In this document: positions 11,601 through 21,700 of the stretch, piece by piece
How positions within the stretch are numbered: the stretch's first letter is position 1
Layout of the letters: each line of letters starts with the position of its first letter
Assembly (NCBI RefSeq): GCF_023078275.1
Contig: NC_062990.1
Span: 10,245,549 to 10,309,548, forward strand
Source: Leguminivora glycinivorella
Taxonomy: Eukaryota > Arthropoda > Insecta > Lepidoptera > Tortricidae
Length of the DNA stretch: 64,000 bases
Direction: 5' to 3'
The notes under the pieces: generated by a model
The model's input: the letters and a program-made list of their open reading frames with translations, nothing else
The model's database searches: none
Told to the model about the DNA's origin: nothing
Made by a program: the position numbers and the translations under genes

Positions 11601-14600
11601 ATCTTGATTTCAAAAAGATACTACAAGTCCTTGAATTTGTAGGATTTGATCGAGTATTGTAGTAGGTGGCGATCAGAATAGATCAGGAATGGTCGCAGTG
11701 ATACATAAGGCGCTAAGAAGTCTTACATAGCCCCTAAAAAAGAACTGCATTTTTTAAAGGTAGTAGTTGTTTTATGTGATCAGCGGAATGTAGAAAAAAT
11801 GACATATGACATAACGATGCAGTAAGCAATATAATTATTCATACATTCCATGATCGCATGCATTCAACGCTTGAACGCTGCATATATCGCATAAAGAAAC
11901 AAAAGCGCTATTGTATTATGTGTCCACCATCAGAATTTTCACTCAACTTACATAATATGATATTTTAAATTGTCTAAGAATATTGTGAATATCCAGAGAT
12001 ACATCACACCTCGGATAATGGCGATCAAATATATGAAAGAGGCGCGTTCCTACGCACACAGTCTAAGCTCGTGTAGGTGAACGCGTACCATGCTTGTATG
12101 AGTGAGATGACAGGTCGACTGGTTGCGTTTTTGACAGGCGGTAACTGTGCGCGGGTGGGACTTTCAGCGGGGAGCGGGAGTGGCCATATCGTACTGTGGA
12201 TACATACCTTGGCGAAATACGGCAGATTGCGAGGAAGTTCAGGGTCATCCTTGCCTTCGTCATTCTTCTGTCCGGCTTTCATAGCCTGTGCCTTGTTGTT
12301 GGCGTTGATAATGATTGCTGCTTTCGTGTTGGAGAACATGTGGTCCAGGTCGAATATCTTTAGAATGTTCTGAAAAAAAAATCAACACAAGCTAATAAAC
12401 CCAAATGACAAATGTGACTTAATGTGAATTTTCTGCTATTCTATTTTAAGATTACTTTAGATGTGCACTTGTTAGAGACATTTTAAATCATCTATTTTAT
12501 TAAACTAAATTATTACAGAATTCGACTTCTTCGTTCGACTTGTCACAAAAGGTAGTTTATTATTTAGCATGTACGCCTAAAACTACGGACTTATAAAAAA
12601 CACTTCATCTCACAAAGAACTCGCTAAAATAAACGGATTTAAAGTTTCAAGGCTAACCGCCTCAGTATCACATGAATGCACTTCTAAGCAGTAAATTGGT
12701 ATCAAAATATCAGTGTAATAAACCAGAACATCTTTAAATCTGAATAAATACGTACACCTCTATGTCTATGCACCAGCGCAGGCAGCCGACGCTGAAGGTA
12801 AAGAGAGAGCCACTTCTCATACATGCTCTCCTTGTTGTACACATCAGACACATGAATTGGATCTACACCATTCTCTGTTACTGCTTCATCAGGCTTTGTT
12901 TCATCAGCATTCTCAGGAGCTTTTTCAGCCACTGGCTCAGCAATATTTTCAGCTGTTTCAGTAGGTGTTTCTACGTTTTCAGCAGTAGTTTTCGTCTCAT
13001 CAACAGCTTGTTCAGCGGTTTCAGTGGTAGCGGGTGTCTCTTCAGCCTTTTCAGATTTATTTTCAACCTTTGAAGCATTTTTCTTGCCCGGTTCTTTCTT
13101 AATATCTGGCAAATTACTCAGGATTTCGGCTGTTGAAGTCTTGTTTTCGTCATATATCACTTTTTCAAGCTGAAATAGTAAGAAATAAGTAAATATTTAT
13201 ACGAAATATAAACCAAAAAATTTGGTCTCACTGTATAAATATGTATTTATTTGCGTTCTCGCTGTACACATTTTAATTTAGCATACCTTTCCTATCATCT
13301 CATCAAATCTGGCCTGCAGTAATTTGTTCATGTTTTTCTTGAAAAACTGTTCTGGGTCACCTGAAAATTGTATATTCATCTTAATGTGCAAGAATTTATT
13401 TTACTAATCAGAAATCTAGATCAGATTTATAAACTATTGAACTAATTTATGATATAAAAGATTTTTTCTTTACAATTACTTCTTTTCTTTTTTTAATACA
13501 TATTTCTGATTGGGTGTCAAACTATGAATTAGGAGTAATTATTGACTTGGAGACTTGCTTATTAAAAACCTATACTTACTGTTCACAAAATATGAAAGAC
13601 TGTAAAAAGCTTAGGTAATATTTCAGTTTACATACATTGAGTTTATAAATAGTGAAATAGGTACTTTTCAATTAAAAAAGACCAGTAATTTCATTTCAGT
13701 AGACTAGTTCATTGTTTGAATACAATGTTGAACTATGTCTTCGCTGTCTATTATAAAATAGACATTGAAAATTTCCCAAGCATTGTCAAGAAAAAATTAA
13801 ACATAGTGACAACTAACGAGATTGGAGCAAAGTCCAATCGAGCTTGCAGTTTAAGCACTGAAGCTTTAACTGGCGGCCAAGAGTTAGTTGAGTATAGACC
13901 CACTTTAAAAGACATAGCATCTGTTATGAACACAAATGCACGCTTTGCAGTGAGCGAACTCAAATCACTAGTGACAAATAGGGGAAATAATACTGAGAAT
14001 GAAACTCCTAATCTAATTTAACAGAACGTATCAATCAATCAAAAGTTGAAAACTTTTGAGTGAATAGAAAAACAAAAATATCGCTACCTTCTTCGAGCAA
14101 CGTGATCGCGAGTTCGACCTTTTCGGTGTTCTTCCTTTGCTCGAGTACAGCAAGTTCCACGATTTCCTTGTCAGTTTCCAGGGGGAACTTTTGACGGTAC
14201 TCCGCCAGTATGTCCGAGGCTTTATCAACGAGTTTCCCGTCCATTGCGGAGTGCAAGCGCTCCCGAACGCCCTGCTTCATAAGGCGGGCGAGCGGGAGGT
14301 GGGAAAACAGACCCTTGTATTCGGGCTTGTTTTCGTATGTAACCTTAATCTCCTTAACGATCATACCTAGAGCTAACTCTAAACGGCCGTTCATTTTGTT
14401 ATTTGGCCTCTTATTGGCCGTGAAAATGCCCATCGCCTTATTAGCCGGCGAGATAGTGAATGAGTTGTTTTGAATGGGCTTTTTGGGGGACACGTTCTTT
14501 TTAGCGACAAAACCGGTTGGCCGAACAGCGTTGCCAGGCCGGTTTAAATTGCCAGGTCGGTTTAAGTTGCCAGAGCGGTTTAGATTACCAGGTCGGCCGC

Positions 14601-17600
14601 CATTGGCTGGCTTATTTTGCTTGAAATTCGGTTGTTGATTGAGGGGCTTAGGGCCTTGATTTTGCTTTGTGTTTTGTCGGTTGCCAGGACGGTTTCTCTG
14701 AACCGGGAAGTTCATGAGCGGTTTAGGTTTGGGATTGTTCATAAGGGGCTGGGGCATAAACGGGCCAGGCCGTTGGGAAGATTGTTGAGCGTTATTTTGG
14801 AATGGTTGGACAAACGGGTTTGGCCTAGCCCGCTTTTGGCCACCCAAGTTGCTGGGTGCGCTAGGCCAGTCCTGCTGTGCTTGACGTTTCAAGCCAAAGC
14901 CCTGGTTGTTCCGAGGAGGGTCATTGTACAAATGAGAAAAGTTCAGATGCTGAGGTTCATTGAACCGATCGTCATATGATTGAGACGGCTGGTTGTATCT
15001 CTGAAAAGTGAGTAATAAACTGTTATAAGTACTGAAAACAATGAATAAGTTTACAGCACAATTCTGACAGTCACTAAGTGAATGTCAAATTACATGCAAA
15101 TATTTTTTCAGTCATCAACACATTCAAACAAAACTGCTACATAGAATCCATAGAATAATGCAGTCACAGAGCAACTGAAAAAACTAAGTTACAGGAAACT
15201 AGTCTAAAATTCTGATCAGCCAGTGAACAGACCAGCTAAAAGCTAAGGCAATCAACCTAAGCTTGGAGCTAAGACAGATATTGTCTTAGATGTTAATACT
15301 GGATTGGAACAAATAGAATCCTAATTTCTATTGCTTTAGTAATTGTTAATAGAATGAAAGTAGAAATTATGCATTTCTTACTGCAAAAAATTGCTTCTAA
15401 TACCAACAAATATAGTTGATATTAGAGAGGCAACTAACAATTTTTCCAATTCTGATAAATAAGTACTTTTGTATGGCATATGCTTTATAAGTTCATAAAT
15501 TGTTGTGATAACATAGACATCCACATTTTTGTAAGTGTGTTGCCACGAAAACTTATATACGTACCATATTGTTATCAAGGCGGGCCGGTGGTGCACCAGG
15601 GCGGTCATAGAGCATACTGCTTTGCTGACGCTGGATCAGCTGCCTCTTACGCTTTAGTAGCTCAAGCTCCAGTTCCAAATCCTAGATTAAAAATAGTTAT
15701 ATTGATTAATGGTCTAAATCTGTGGTTCCTAACTTTTTCAATACTGCCACCCCTTTGACTAAACTAACTAGAGAATTTGATTTTGCCCAACTACCATAGT
15801 GTGAATATTCTTTTGTTTAGATCTTTATCATCATTGATTAAAATATCACCCTCATAAAATACCAGTTCTATCCTTATGGGCTCCTCTAACTGGTTAGAGA
15901 CCCACTGACATGACTCATTTTATTGGCTCCATCATGTTTATTTAGATTTAAACTGTTGGGTTCAATTAATACTTTTAGTACCAAGCGCCCCATTTGCAAT
16001 ACATAATTAAAACAATTAGCCAGTTCCTGTCTCTCTTAAGATTTGTGTGTGAGTGATTTGTGTGTTCTCTTAAGATATGCATGTACTTTTGTAGTGGATC
16101 TACTGCAGTAGTGATTTATGCTACATATTTAATGACATTCTATCTTATCTCAATCATTCATAAAACCTATTAATTATTATGTAGCGACTAACCTAAAAAT
16201 GGCATAAGTCAAATAAAGAAATGATTTCACAGTAAAATATGAAATTGCCAACTAAGTTTTATACTATTATACAAACTAGCGGGTCGCAACGCCACGCCGA
16301 ATAGCGGCGGAAAATCACCATGTACGCTCCGGCCGCCATTTATAACAAAGAAAGTAATAAAACTGCACTTGAAGACTTTTCCAGTGATAATATTAATATA
16401 TTCACAATGATTCGTAATTAAAAGGCATACTGAAGAAGTCCAAGCATAGTATATCAGTGAAATAAAACTTGTCTACGTAGAAAATAACAGTAAATCGATA
16501 CGTACTTGTAAATGTTCCGTCATTAACGGGCCGCCGCCTCGCGCTGGCATTGGGTTCATGTTACGACGCACGTTTCCAGAATAACTCATCTTCAAAGTTT
16601 AAAAATCACTCTTAATCAGTACAATTCGTATTTCTTTACGATATTAAATGGATATTTGTAGAAATTTAACACGACTCAATTCACCGCTTTCGCCCTGCGT
16701 CGGAAAGGAAAATGACTCGAATCAAAACGTCAAGCAACTTGACAACTCTAATGAAAAAATTGCCACACTAAAAAAACTAAAATTAAGTCCGATGATGTTG
16801 TTATGTTGGCTTGACTGTATATTATATAGTATATTTTTTATAATTTGAAATATACTCTCAAACACCCACTTTGTCAGCAGTAAAAGGCGCCAAAAGTAAG
16901 TTTAGGCACTTGTGGTAGGAACGAAGAAACTGATTATAGTGATTAATTGATTATTTAGACCATTTGTAGTTCAAATGGTTATATACGGTCAAGCAACTGT
17001 TGACACTAAAAAATCGCGCGAAATTCAAGTCTTAAGATCTACTTGAGTGTTTATAATTTCCTCGTGTTGAATTTCATGTCTTCGGATGGATACATCTAGA
17101 TGTCTGAAACACAAACAGCTACCTAACTGTAAAACCTTCCTAAAATCCTAACCGTATCCTCGTTCCTTATCCTTATCAACAGGTGGCCCCAAAAACTGCA
17201 TATGAAATAGCTGATGTCCACGCTGCCGAACTAAAGAGATTAGAAGCTGCTGCGCCTAAGAAGAGACGAGCTTCTGACTTGCTTCGTGGCACTTGAGCTT
17301 GAAACATGGTTATTTCTTTATTAATCCTATATCGTGTTATCTCATTTTCTCACACATATTGGTAAGAAAGGGATGACACGACGATGTTGCCACTTAATTC
17401 CTAATCCTTAGCCAGGCTGTATTTTACATAATCTTTGTGTTACTATTTAGCCAATACTTGCCTCATCCAAGAATTCCTAGTTGCTAAGAGAAATGCTATT
17501 TTGCTATTTAAAAATAAAGATTCATCTGCCTACGAATTCAAAACTAATTTTCATGAATACCAGCTTCATTGTCAATGGTATAGTCAATGCGCTAGTTTCC

Positions 17601-17806
17601 ACAAAAGGACGATTTTTATCTAGATACTTTGTTTAGGATATACCTCAAATCATCAAATGGACGAAAACTAGCACTATGTTCTTACATAAATAAATACTTA
17701 GGTATTATTAATGTAATAATAAAACGCCTAATTTCTTTATTTAACGTGGTATATTGTTTTTCAGGTCGAAGAGGAGATTCCTAACACAACGGAAACACCA
17801 AAATAA
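8569..17806 (+). CDS. DRC8: Dynein regulatory complex protein 8 (EFCAB2-like), 3' part
   Basis: Exons: 8569-8695 (phase 2 in, 42 codons), 9257-9340 (28 codons, ends in frame at GTAAGA), then one of two possible last exons, 17183-17296 (37 codons and stop) or 17765-17806 (13 codons and stop). The first exon carries FYPASAEMLLAAF and FDEEGRGYLTKERF with LMLEEGE. The second carries EEFEEMMQIALDP and TITYEYYINQLM. Together they match the C-terminal EF-hand pair of EFCAB2/DRC8, a calmodulin-like subunit of the nexin-dynein regulatory complex of motile cilia, so the likely role is in sperm flagella. The N-terminal exons are missing and probably lie upstream of the window. Both last exons start in phase 0. 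The shorter one resembles the length of the vertebrate C terminus, and AATAAA follows it at 17842. Gene B lies antisense within the 7.8-kb intron. Confidence 0.8.
9020..9090 (+). repeat. Dispersed repeat, also at 27845-28060
   Basis: ATCACGGTCTATATAAGTCT and AATAACCGTGAATCATTCAA are shared, in inverse and direct pieces, with 27845-28060. A short fragment of a lepidopteran interspersed family in an intron. Confidence 0.5.
9257..9340 (+). CDS. DRC8: DRC8-like exon with last EF-hand
   Basis: Acceptor TTTTACCAG, donor ATG before GTAAGA, 28 codons, phase 0 on both sides. The loop ALDPVTDTITYEYY aligns with the last EF-hand of EFCAB2. Confidence 0.85.
9804..9968. repeat. Palindromic MITE, 165 bp
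   Basis: AATTAATTGAGATACGGTTG plus TACTCACGTTATTATAT at the left returns inverted at the right, about 37 bp arms. The centre contains GAAGAGGGGCCTCCGAATTG and CCCGAAACATGTCGC. It lies in the DRC8-like intron, downstream of gene B's stop codon. Confidence 0.8.
10221..10738 (-). CDS. Gene B last exon
   Basis: Acceptor TGTGTTTCAG, 2 + 516 bases, TAA at 10221-10223. It starts with NATLSILGN, comparable with SATVGIV at the start of gene C's last exon. The rest is Thr/Asn/Glu-rich and ends in a basic PRSINTRRSSRLQN. An ATTAAA-type signal is possible at about 10081 on this strand. Confidence 0.75.
10221..16589 (-). CDS. Gene B: low-complexity protein, predicted 816 aa, family unknown
   Basis: Eight exons: 16506-16589 (start ATG at 16589), 15565-15681, 14088-15000, 13287-13360, 12756-13169, 12208-12369, 11344-11512 and 10221-10738 (TAA). 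All junctions are GT-AG with matching phases, and the exon lengths sum to 2451 bases, exactly 817 codons with the stop. Order along the protein: a short basic start, a coiled-coil-like LELELELLKRKRQL, a long Asn/Pro/Gln/Gly-rich region with repeated RPGNLN units, a helical domain of about 100 residues (from GRLELALGMIVKEIK), a Glu/Thr/Ala-rich acidic stretch, a folded segment with AIIINANNKAQAMK and VLAIPAMPKRKIMQEFLNKF that looks RRM-like or DUF4780-like, and an acidic tail ending RRSSRLQN. It is nested antisense in a DRC8 intron. I do not recognise the family, but gene C shares its C-terminal layout. The role is unknown; RNA binding is an inference. Confidence 0.75.
10782..10980 (-). repeat. 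Dispersed repeat beginning AACCCCCGATGCAAAA
   Basis: AACCCCCGATGCAAAATCGA, GGGGTGTTATAAGTTTGACG and CATGTTTCATGAAAATCGGT form a pattern very frequent in lepidopteran genomes. It lies in gene B's last intron. Orientation is arbitrary. Confidence 0.55.
11090..11215. repeat. Dispersed repeat (GACAGGTTGCC... TACGACACCC)
   Basis: TGACAGGTTGCCTCTCGCC, AACCCATATCCCACAGTCG and CTACGACACCCACGGGAAG match a common lepidopteran interspersed repeat. Only a fragment is present, and no coding is visible. Confidence 0.45.
12756..13169 (-). CDS. Gene B exon 5: acidic Glu/Thr/Ala-rich linker
   Basis: 138 codons, phase 0 in and out when the donor GGT before GTACGT is used (the GT two bases upstream would break the frame). 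The composition is dominated by ETAE-like repeats, so it is probably disordered. It ends in a basic LVHRHRG just before the folded C-terminal segment. Confidence 0.75.
13724..14021 (+). other. Open frame of unknown status in gene B intron
   Basis: An uninterrupted plus-strand frame of about 100 codons starting MLNYVFAVYYKIDI, with STEALTGGQELVEYRPTL near the middle. It sits in the intron between gene B exons 3 and 4, antisense to B. There is no splice support, no AATAAA close downstream and no recognised homologue. It could be a fragment of a retrocopy or simply chance. Confidence 0.25.
14088..15000 (-). CDS. Gene B exon 3: Asn/Pro/Gly-rich region plus helical domain
   Basis: 913 bases, phase 0 in and phase 1 out. 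The first two thirds are low complexity (Asn, Gln, Pro, Arg, Gly) with four RPGNLN/RSGNLN-type repeats, then a charged helical segment with LARLMKQGVRERL and LAEYRQKFPLETDKEIVEL. A similar helical segment, also after a low-complexity stretch, occurs in gene D at about 38010-38300. Confidence 0.8.
16590..17182. other. Region upstream of gene B start, no clear gene
   Basis: Upstream region of gene B. On the plus strand a 66-codon frame starts at 16648 (MDICRNLTRLNSPLSPCVGK), head to head with gene B, but I see no donor site that would extend it. No TATA box is convincing. The plus-strand exon at 17183 follows. Confidence 0.35.
17183..17296 (+). CDS. DRC8: Candidate last exon A of DRC8-like gene
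   Basis: Acceptor CCTTATCAACAG, phase 0, 37 codons then TGA. It encodes a basic, Ala/Lys-rich tail ending KKRRASDLLRGT. It competes with the exon at 17765. It could also belong to another transcript, because the known family tail is short. Confidence 0.5.
   Translation: MAPKTAYEIADVHAAELKRLEAAAPKKRRASDLLRGT
17765..17806 (+). CDS. DRC8: Candidate last exon B of DRC8-like gene
   Basis: Acceptor TTGTTTTTCAG, phase 0, VEEEIPNTTETPK then TAA. AATAAA at 17842-17847 could serve as its polyadenylation signal. The tail length resembles vertebrate EFCAB2, so this is my preferred terminus. Confidence 0.55.
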   Translation, partial: VEEEIPNTTETPK

Positions 17807-17841
17807 TTCATAAATACTCAATGTAAACAACAATACTCATG

Positions 17842-17847
17842 AATAAA
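17842..17847 (+). terminator. Polyadenylation signal for DRC8-like gene
   Basis: AATAAA lies 36 bases after the TAA of last exon B. Gene C ends convergently about 300 bases further on. Confidence 0.5.
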
Positions 17848-18140
17848 ATTAAAGTGTGATAAAACCTTTTATTTTTATATGGCGAAACATAACATGAATT
17901 CCTTACTTAAATAATTGTGACTCAAATAAATGGATTCTTATTCTAATAAACGCTAATGGCCTCTACAAACGTCACCAATAATCGCATGCGATAAGTGGTT
18001 GCAAAGTCTGTAAAAGCCTTAAGAGCGTAGTTCCCTCGACAGGTTATTTGTCTATGGTCTTTTTTAGTTTTTTCTCTTATTTGACCTCGGTGAAAGGAAT
18101 AACCGTATAAGCGTCGTCTGCGTTTACCATTTATTATATC

Positions 18141-18766
18141 TTATTTCTCATCATCAGTGCCACTACATTCATCTAAAACTATTCCCCCAGACATCAGAGC
18201 CAATATATCCTGATCAGTCATTTCCTCATCATCTTCTTCACCTATTTCTTCATCTACCACCATCATGTCATCAAAACTATCTTTTACCTTTTTATCCTTA
18301 GTAACATTATTCTCAACTTTCTTAGGAGTCACCTTTTTCGTTTCCGCTGAAACAGCTTTCACAGTTTCTTTAGGCTTTGGTTTTTCTTGTGTTGTAGCTT
18401 TAACTGTCTTGTCAACTTTATTAGGAGTAACTTCTACTGGAGCTTTGGGAGTTTCTTTCACTACTGTTTTAGGTTTTTCTTGTGTTGTTTTTACTGTAAC
18501 TGTTTTTTCTTCTGCCTTTGTTGGAGCTGTTACTGTTTTAGTAGCATTTGGTGTTTTTGCTACTTCTTTTTCTGTAGCTTTCTTACCTTCAGCGTTAACG
18601 ATCTTGTTCTTATCTGTAACTTTCTCTTTTTTATTTGTATCAGTTTTTTCTTGACTAGAATCAGTTTTATTTTTAATTTTGGCGATACTGTCGGCATATA
18701 CGGATTTTAGAGATGGCGGACTGGAGAAATATTTGTAGCATGGGACGATTCCTACCGTGGCGCTAC
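18141..18766 (-). CDS. Gene C last exon: Lys/Thr/Val-rich tail
   Basis: Acceptor TTTTTTGTTGCAG, 2 + 624 bases, TAA at 18141. It begins SATVGIVPCYKYFSSPP. A long stretch of repeated EKPK, TVK and VKET units, poor in hydrophobic residues, is likely disordered. The end is strongly acidic (EEDDEEMTDQD). An AATAAA signal lies only about 10 bases after the stop on this strand (around 18128-18133). Confidence 0.75.
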
Positions 18767-21700
18767 CTGCAACAAAAAAGTTTTTAGGACAAAAAATATC
18801 GGTACAAGCTTTTTTTATCGCTAACCGTATTTTATTTTCGTGTGAAACTAATGCTTCATCATCATCATCATATCAGCCTCTTATCGCCCACTTCTGAGCA
18901 TAGGCCTCTCTTCTAGTACAGTCAGTAGCAGAAGTTCCGTAGCGGGCAAGGTGTTCAAAATGAACTTGACACGATCTTATTTTTAAGACAATAAGAGCGT
19001 GTTAGGATCATTGTGAACACCTTGACCGTTACGTAACTTCTGCTGCTGAATGTACGCCACTTCTCCCGGTCCTTGGCTAGTCTCATCCAGTTGTGACCCG
19101 CAATTTTCCGATCCATCGAGACAACGGATGCCAAGCGCTTCTTACATCTGTAAGCGGCCACCATTCCGTTAACTTTTGCCACTTGTTTAGCATCCGTTTC
19201 CCACGGAAATGTCACAGACGAATTGTTTTATCAAACTTTTCATGGGCATTTATTGTTACTCGATATCATCTACTTACCACACTTGACTTCACTATGAACG
19301 CACAGTCGGTCGAAGTCCGCTATATGGTCGAAACGCGCCGCGAATACGTCTCTGTCGCTGTGAGCTATGCGTTTGAAGGCTGTTATTTTGTGCTCGCTAA
19401 TGAAGGCTTGGAGGCAACCCGCTTCGGGTTTCCCGGAGAAATAGAGCTGGAAGAATATCGAAATAAGATTGCTCAAAAGCTGAAGCAGTTCAAATATCAT
19501 TCATAGGAAGCATTTTATATATTTTAATAACTGTACTAATATTAGAGAGGGAAAGTGTGTTGTCTGTTTGTTTGGCCGTCTTTCACGACAAAACGGAGCG
19601 ACGAATTGATGTGATTTTGTAAGTGGAGATACTTGAAGGGATGGAAATTGGAGAGTGACATAGGCTACTTTTCGACTCTTCCTAAGTCCCCACTTCCCTA
19701 CAAGGAGGTTTTTATGGGGCATTCCACAATTTCAGTATTTAACGCGAACGAAGCCGCGGAATAAGCTAGTTTTAATATGAATATTGTTATTATTGTGAGA
19801 GTGCATCTTACCTTAGCATAAAGTGGATTGTGCAGATTTAATAATCTTGCTGTAACATTCAGCCCCATCGCCTGAAAGGATAACAAAACTTCTAAATGAT
19901 AGCCAATAAAAACTAGTGGCTTTAATTGTGACCTGTAGACCTCTATAGACTTAAAAATGTTTAAGGTTCAAATACATAGTTCCTTGAGACTGTAGAAGTT
20001 CCAAAATCTAGATAGACAAAATGTCTCTATTCTGAGATTTGAACCGGTTGTGAATTGCAACTGATAGAGAACATCCTGACATAAAAAAAACAAAACCCAA
20101 AGACAAACAGTAGGGCGTAGACCTACACTAAGGGTTTCCCCAAACATATCGACGTGAAATCGGCGCTAGTCGACCAAACATAGCTCGTTAGTATCAAGAC
20201 GTTTACGCGTCTTCATCGCTGAATTCATGTTCATACTAACGAGCGATTTTTGGCGTCGATAGGTTTGGCGAGACCCTAAGTGCGTTTTCACATTATCCGA
20301 TCCGATATCGGATGTCGGACCGATATTCCATACATTACAGGCGCAATCTTGGAATTTTTCTATTGAAATCCTTCCGACATCCGATATCGGATCGGATAAT
20401 GTGAAAACGGACTAAGGCTTCGGTCAGTTAATGCCGGCCGTCTAAAAAATAATAATATTTATAACTGAATAAATCCTCACATTCATCAAATCATCCCCCG
20501 CTTCGTTTCTGAACTTGTCTGCGACCACGTCCTCGGCGTCCGTAGGCGGTGAATCTGGTAACTCTTGCCACACCTGGGGAATTAGTATAGGTTAACAAAT
20601 TGATGCTTCGATGGCTATTGGCAAAGTGCGTGACAGAGAGCTGATTGTCACAAATACACGTCATATTATGGGCATGTGAGGCATGTCCGGCATTATTGCT
20701 AGGGCGGCCGTTGGAACTAATTTGACACCATACAGTTTATTATAGAAAAGCCGACAAAATGAGGGCACCAGTCGTGCACTTTGAGAATATGTGACCAGCA
20801 CAAAAGGGTTTTATGCTTCAAGTGCAATAAAGTCCCATATAAATTCAGATAAAAGATTTCTTCTAATTAACTTAATGTTAATTAGAATTGATTTAGCAGC
20901 GCCATCTCTCGAGCTGTGTTGAAACCAACCTGAGTTTGGTTGACATGGGGGGCAAGAACCATACCGTTCTACCCTAGGGATGGTCAGAGGGCGCTACGAG
21001 TCCTTGTATAGATTACTCATATGAGAGATAATTTCGACCTCAGCAGCTGTGACCTGGGTGGCCGAGCGGAAATAGGCATCTGCCGCGATTGCAGGGTACG
21101 CTGGTTCGATTCCAGCCTCAGGCACTGGAGGCCTTGGTCACTTTTTCTTTCATATGTGTAATTTATATCGGTTTTAAAAGATTTCTTATTGCACTAAAGG
21201 ACCCTTTAGGCATGTAACGCTACATATTTCGGAAAGAAATGCACGAAGTGAACTTTTTACCTTAATCATAATCTGCTTCAATTCGTCCTGTAGTACATTG
21301 GCTGTGATGTCGTCGAGTTGATTCTCGTCCTTTTGGTTAGTCTCCGTTTGCTTGTCGGATGCTTTGAACAAATATTACTTATTCTTAGTTAAGAAATAAA
21401 ACAAGATTAGTTATCTTTAAGTTGAAGGGATAAAGTCTAAATGTCAGAAATTGCGAAAAAAGCTATGGGCACACCGTGTGAGAGATATATTTAGGTATGT
21501 TTTCGAGCGTTCGCTATTGGGATAATATTTTTCCCCTCACTAGCTCGGAAACACGTGTTTTGTCCTTTAATACCAGCGAGTAAAAACGCATTTTATCCAC
21601 TAGTGGGTAAAGTAATTTGACCTTGAATAAAGTCAAATTCACTGCATTAAAATTAATAAAAGTAGGTGAATCTAGTAATAAAGATGATTTAAGCACTGGT

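Noticed and set aside
14137..14979. Plus-strand frames opposite gene B exon 3
   Set aside because: Antisense shadows; no splice or family support.
18265..18710. Plus-strand Phe/Cys/Val-rich membrane-like frames
   Set aside because: Antisense of the Lys/Thr/Glu-rich tail of gene C; hydrophobic only because of the complementary codons.
21052..21126. Functional tRNA gene
   Set aside because: T arm and box B are good, but the acceptor stem and anticodon arm do not fold properly; more likely SINE-derived.
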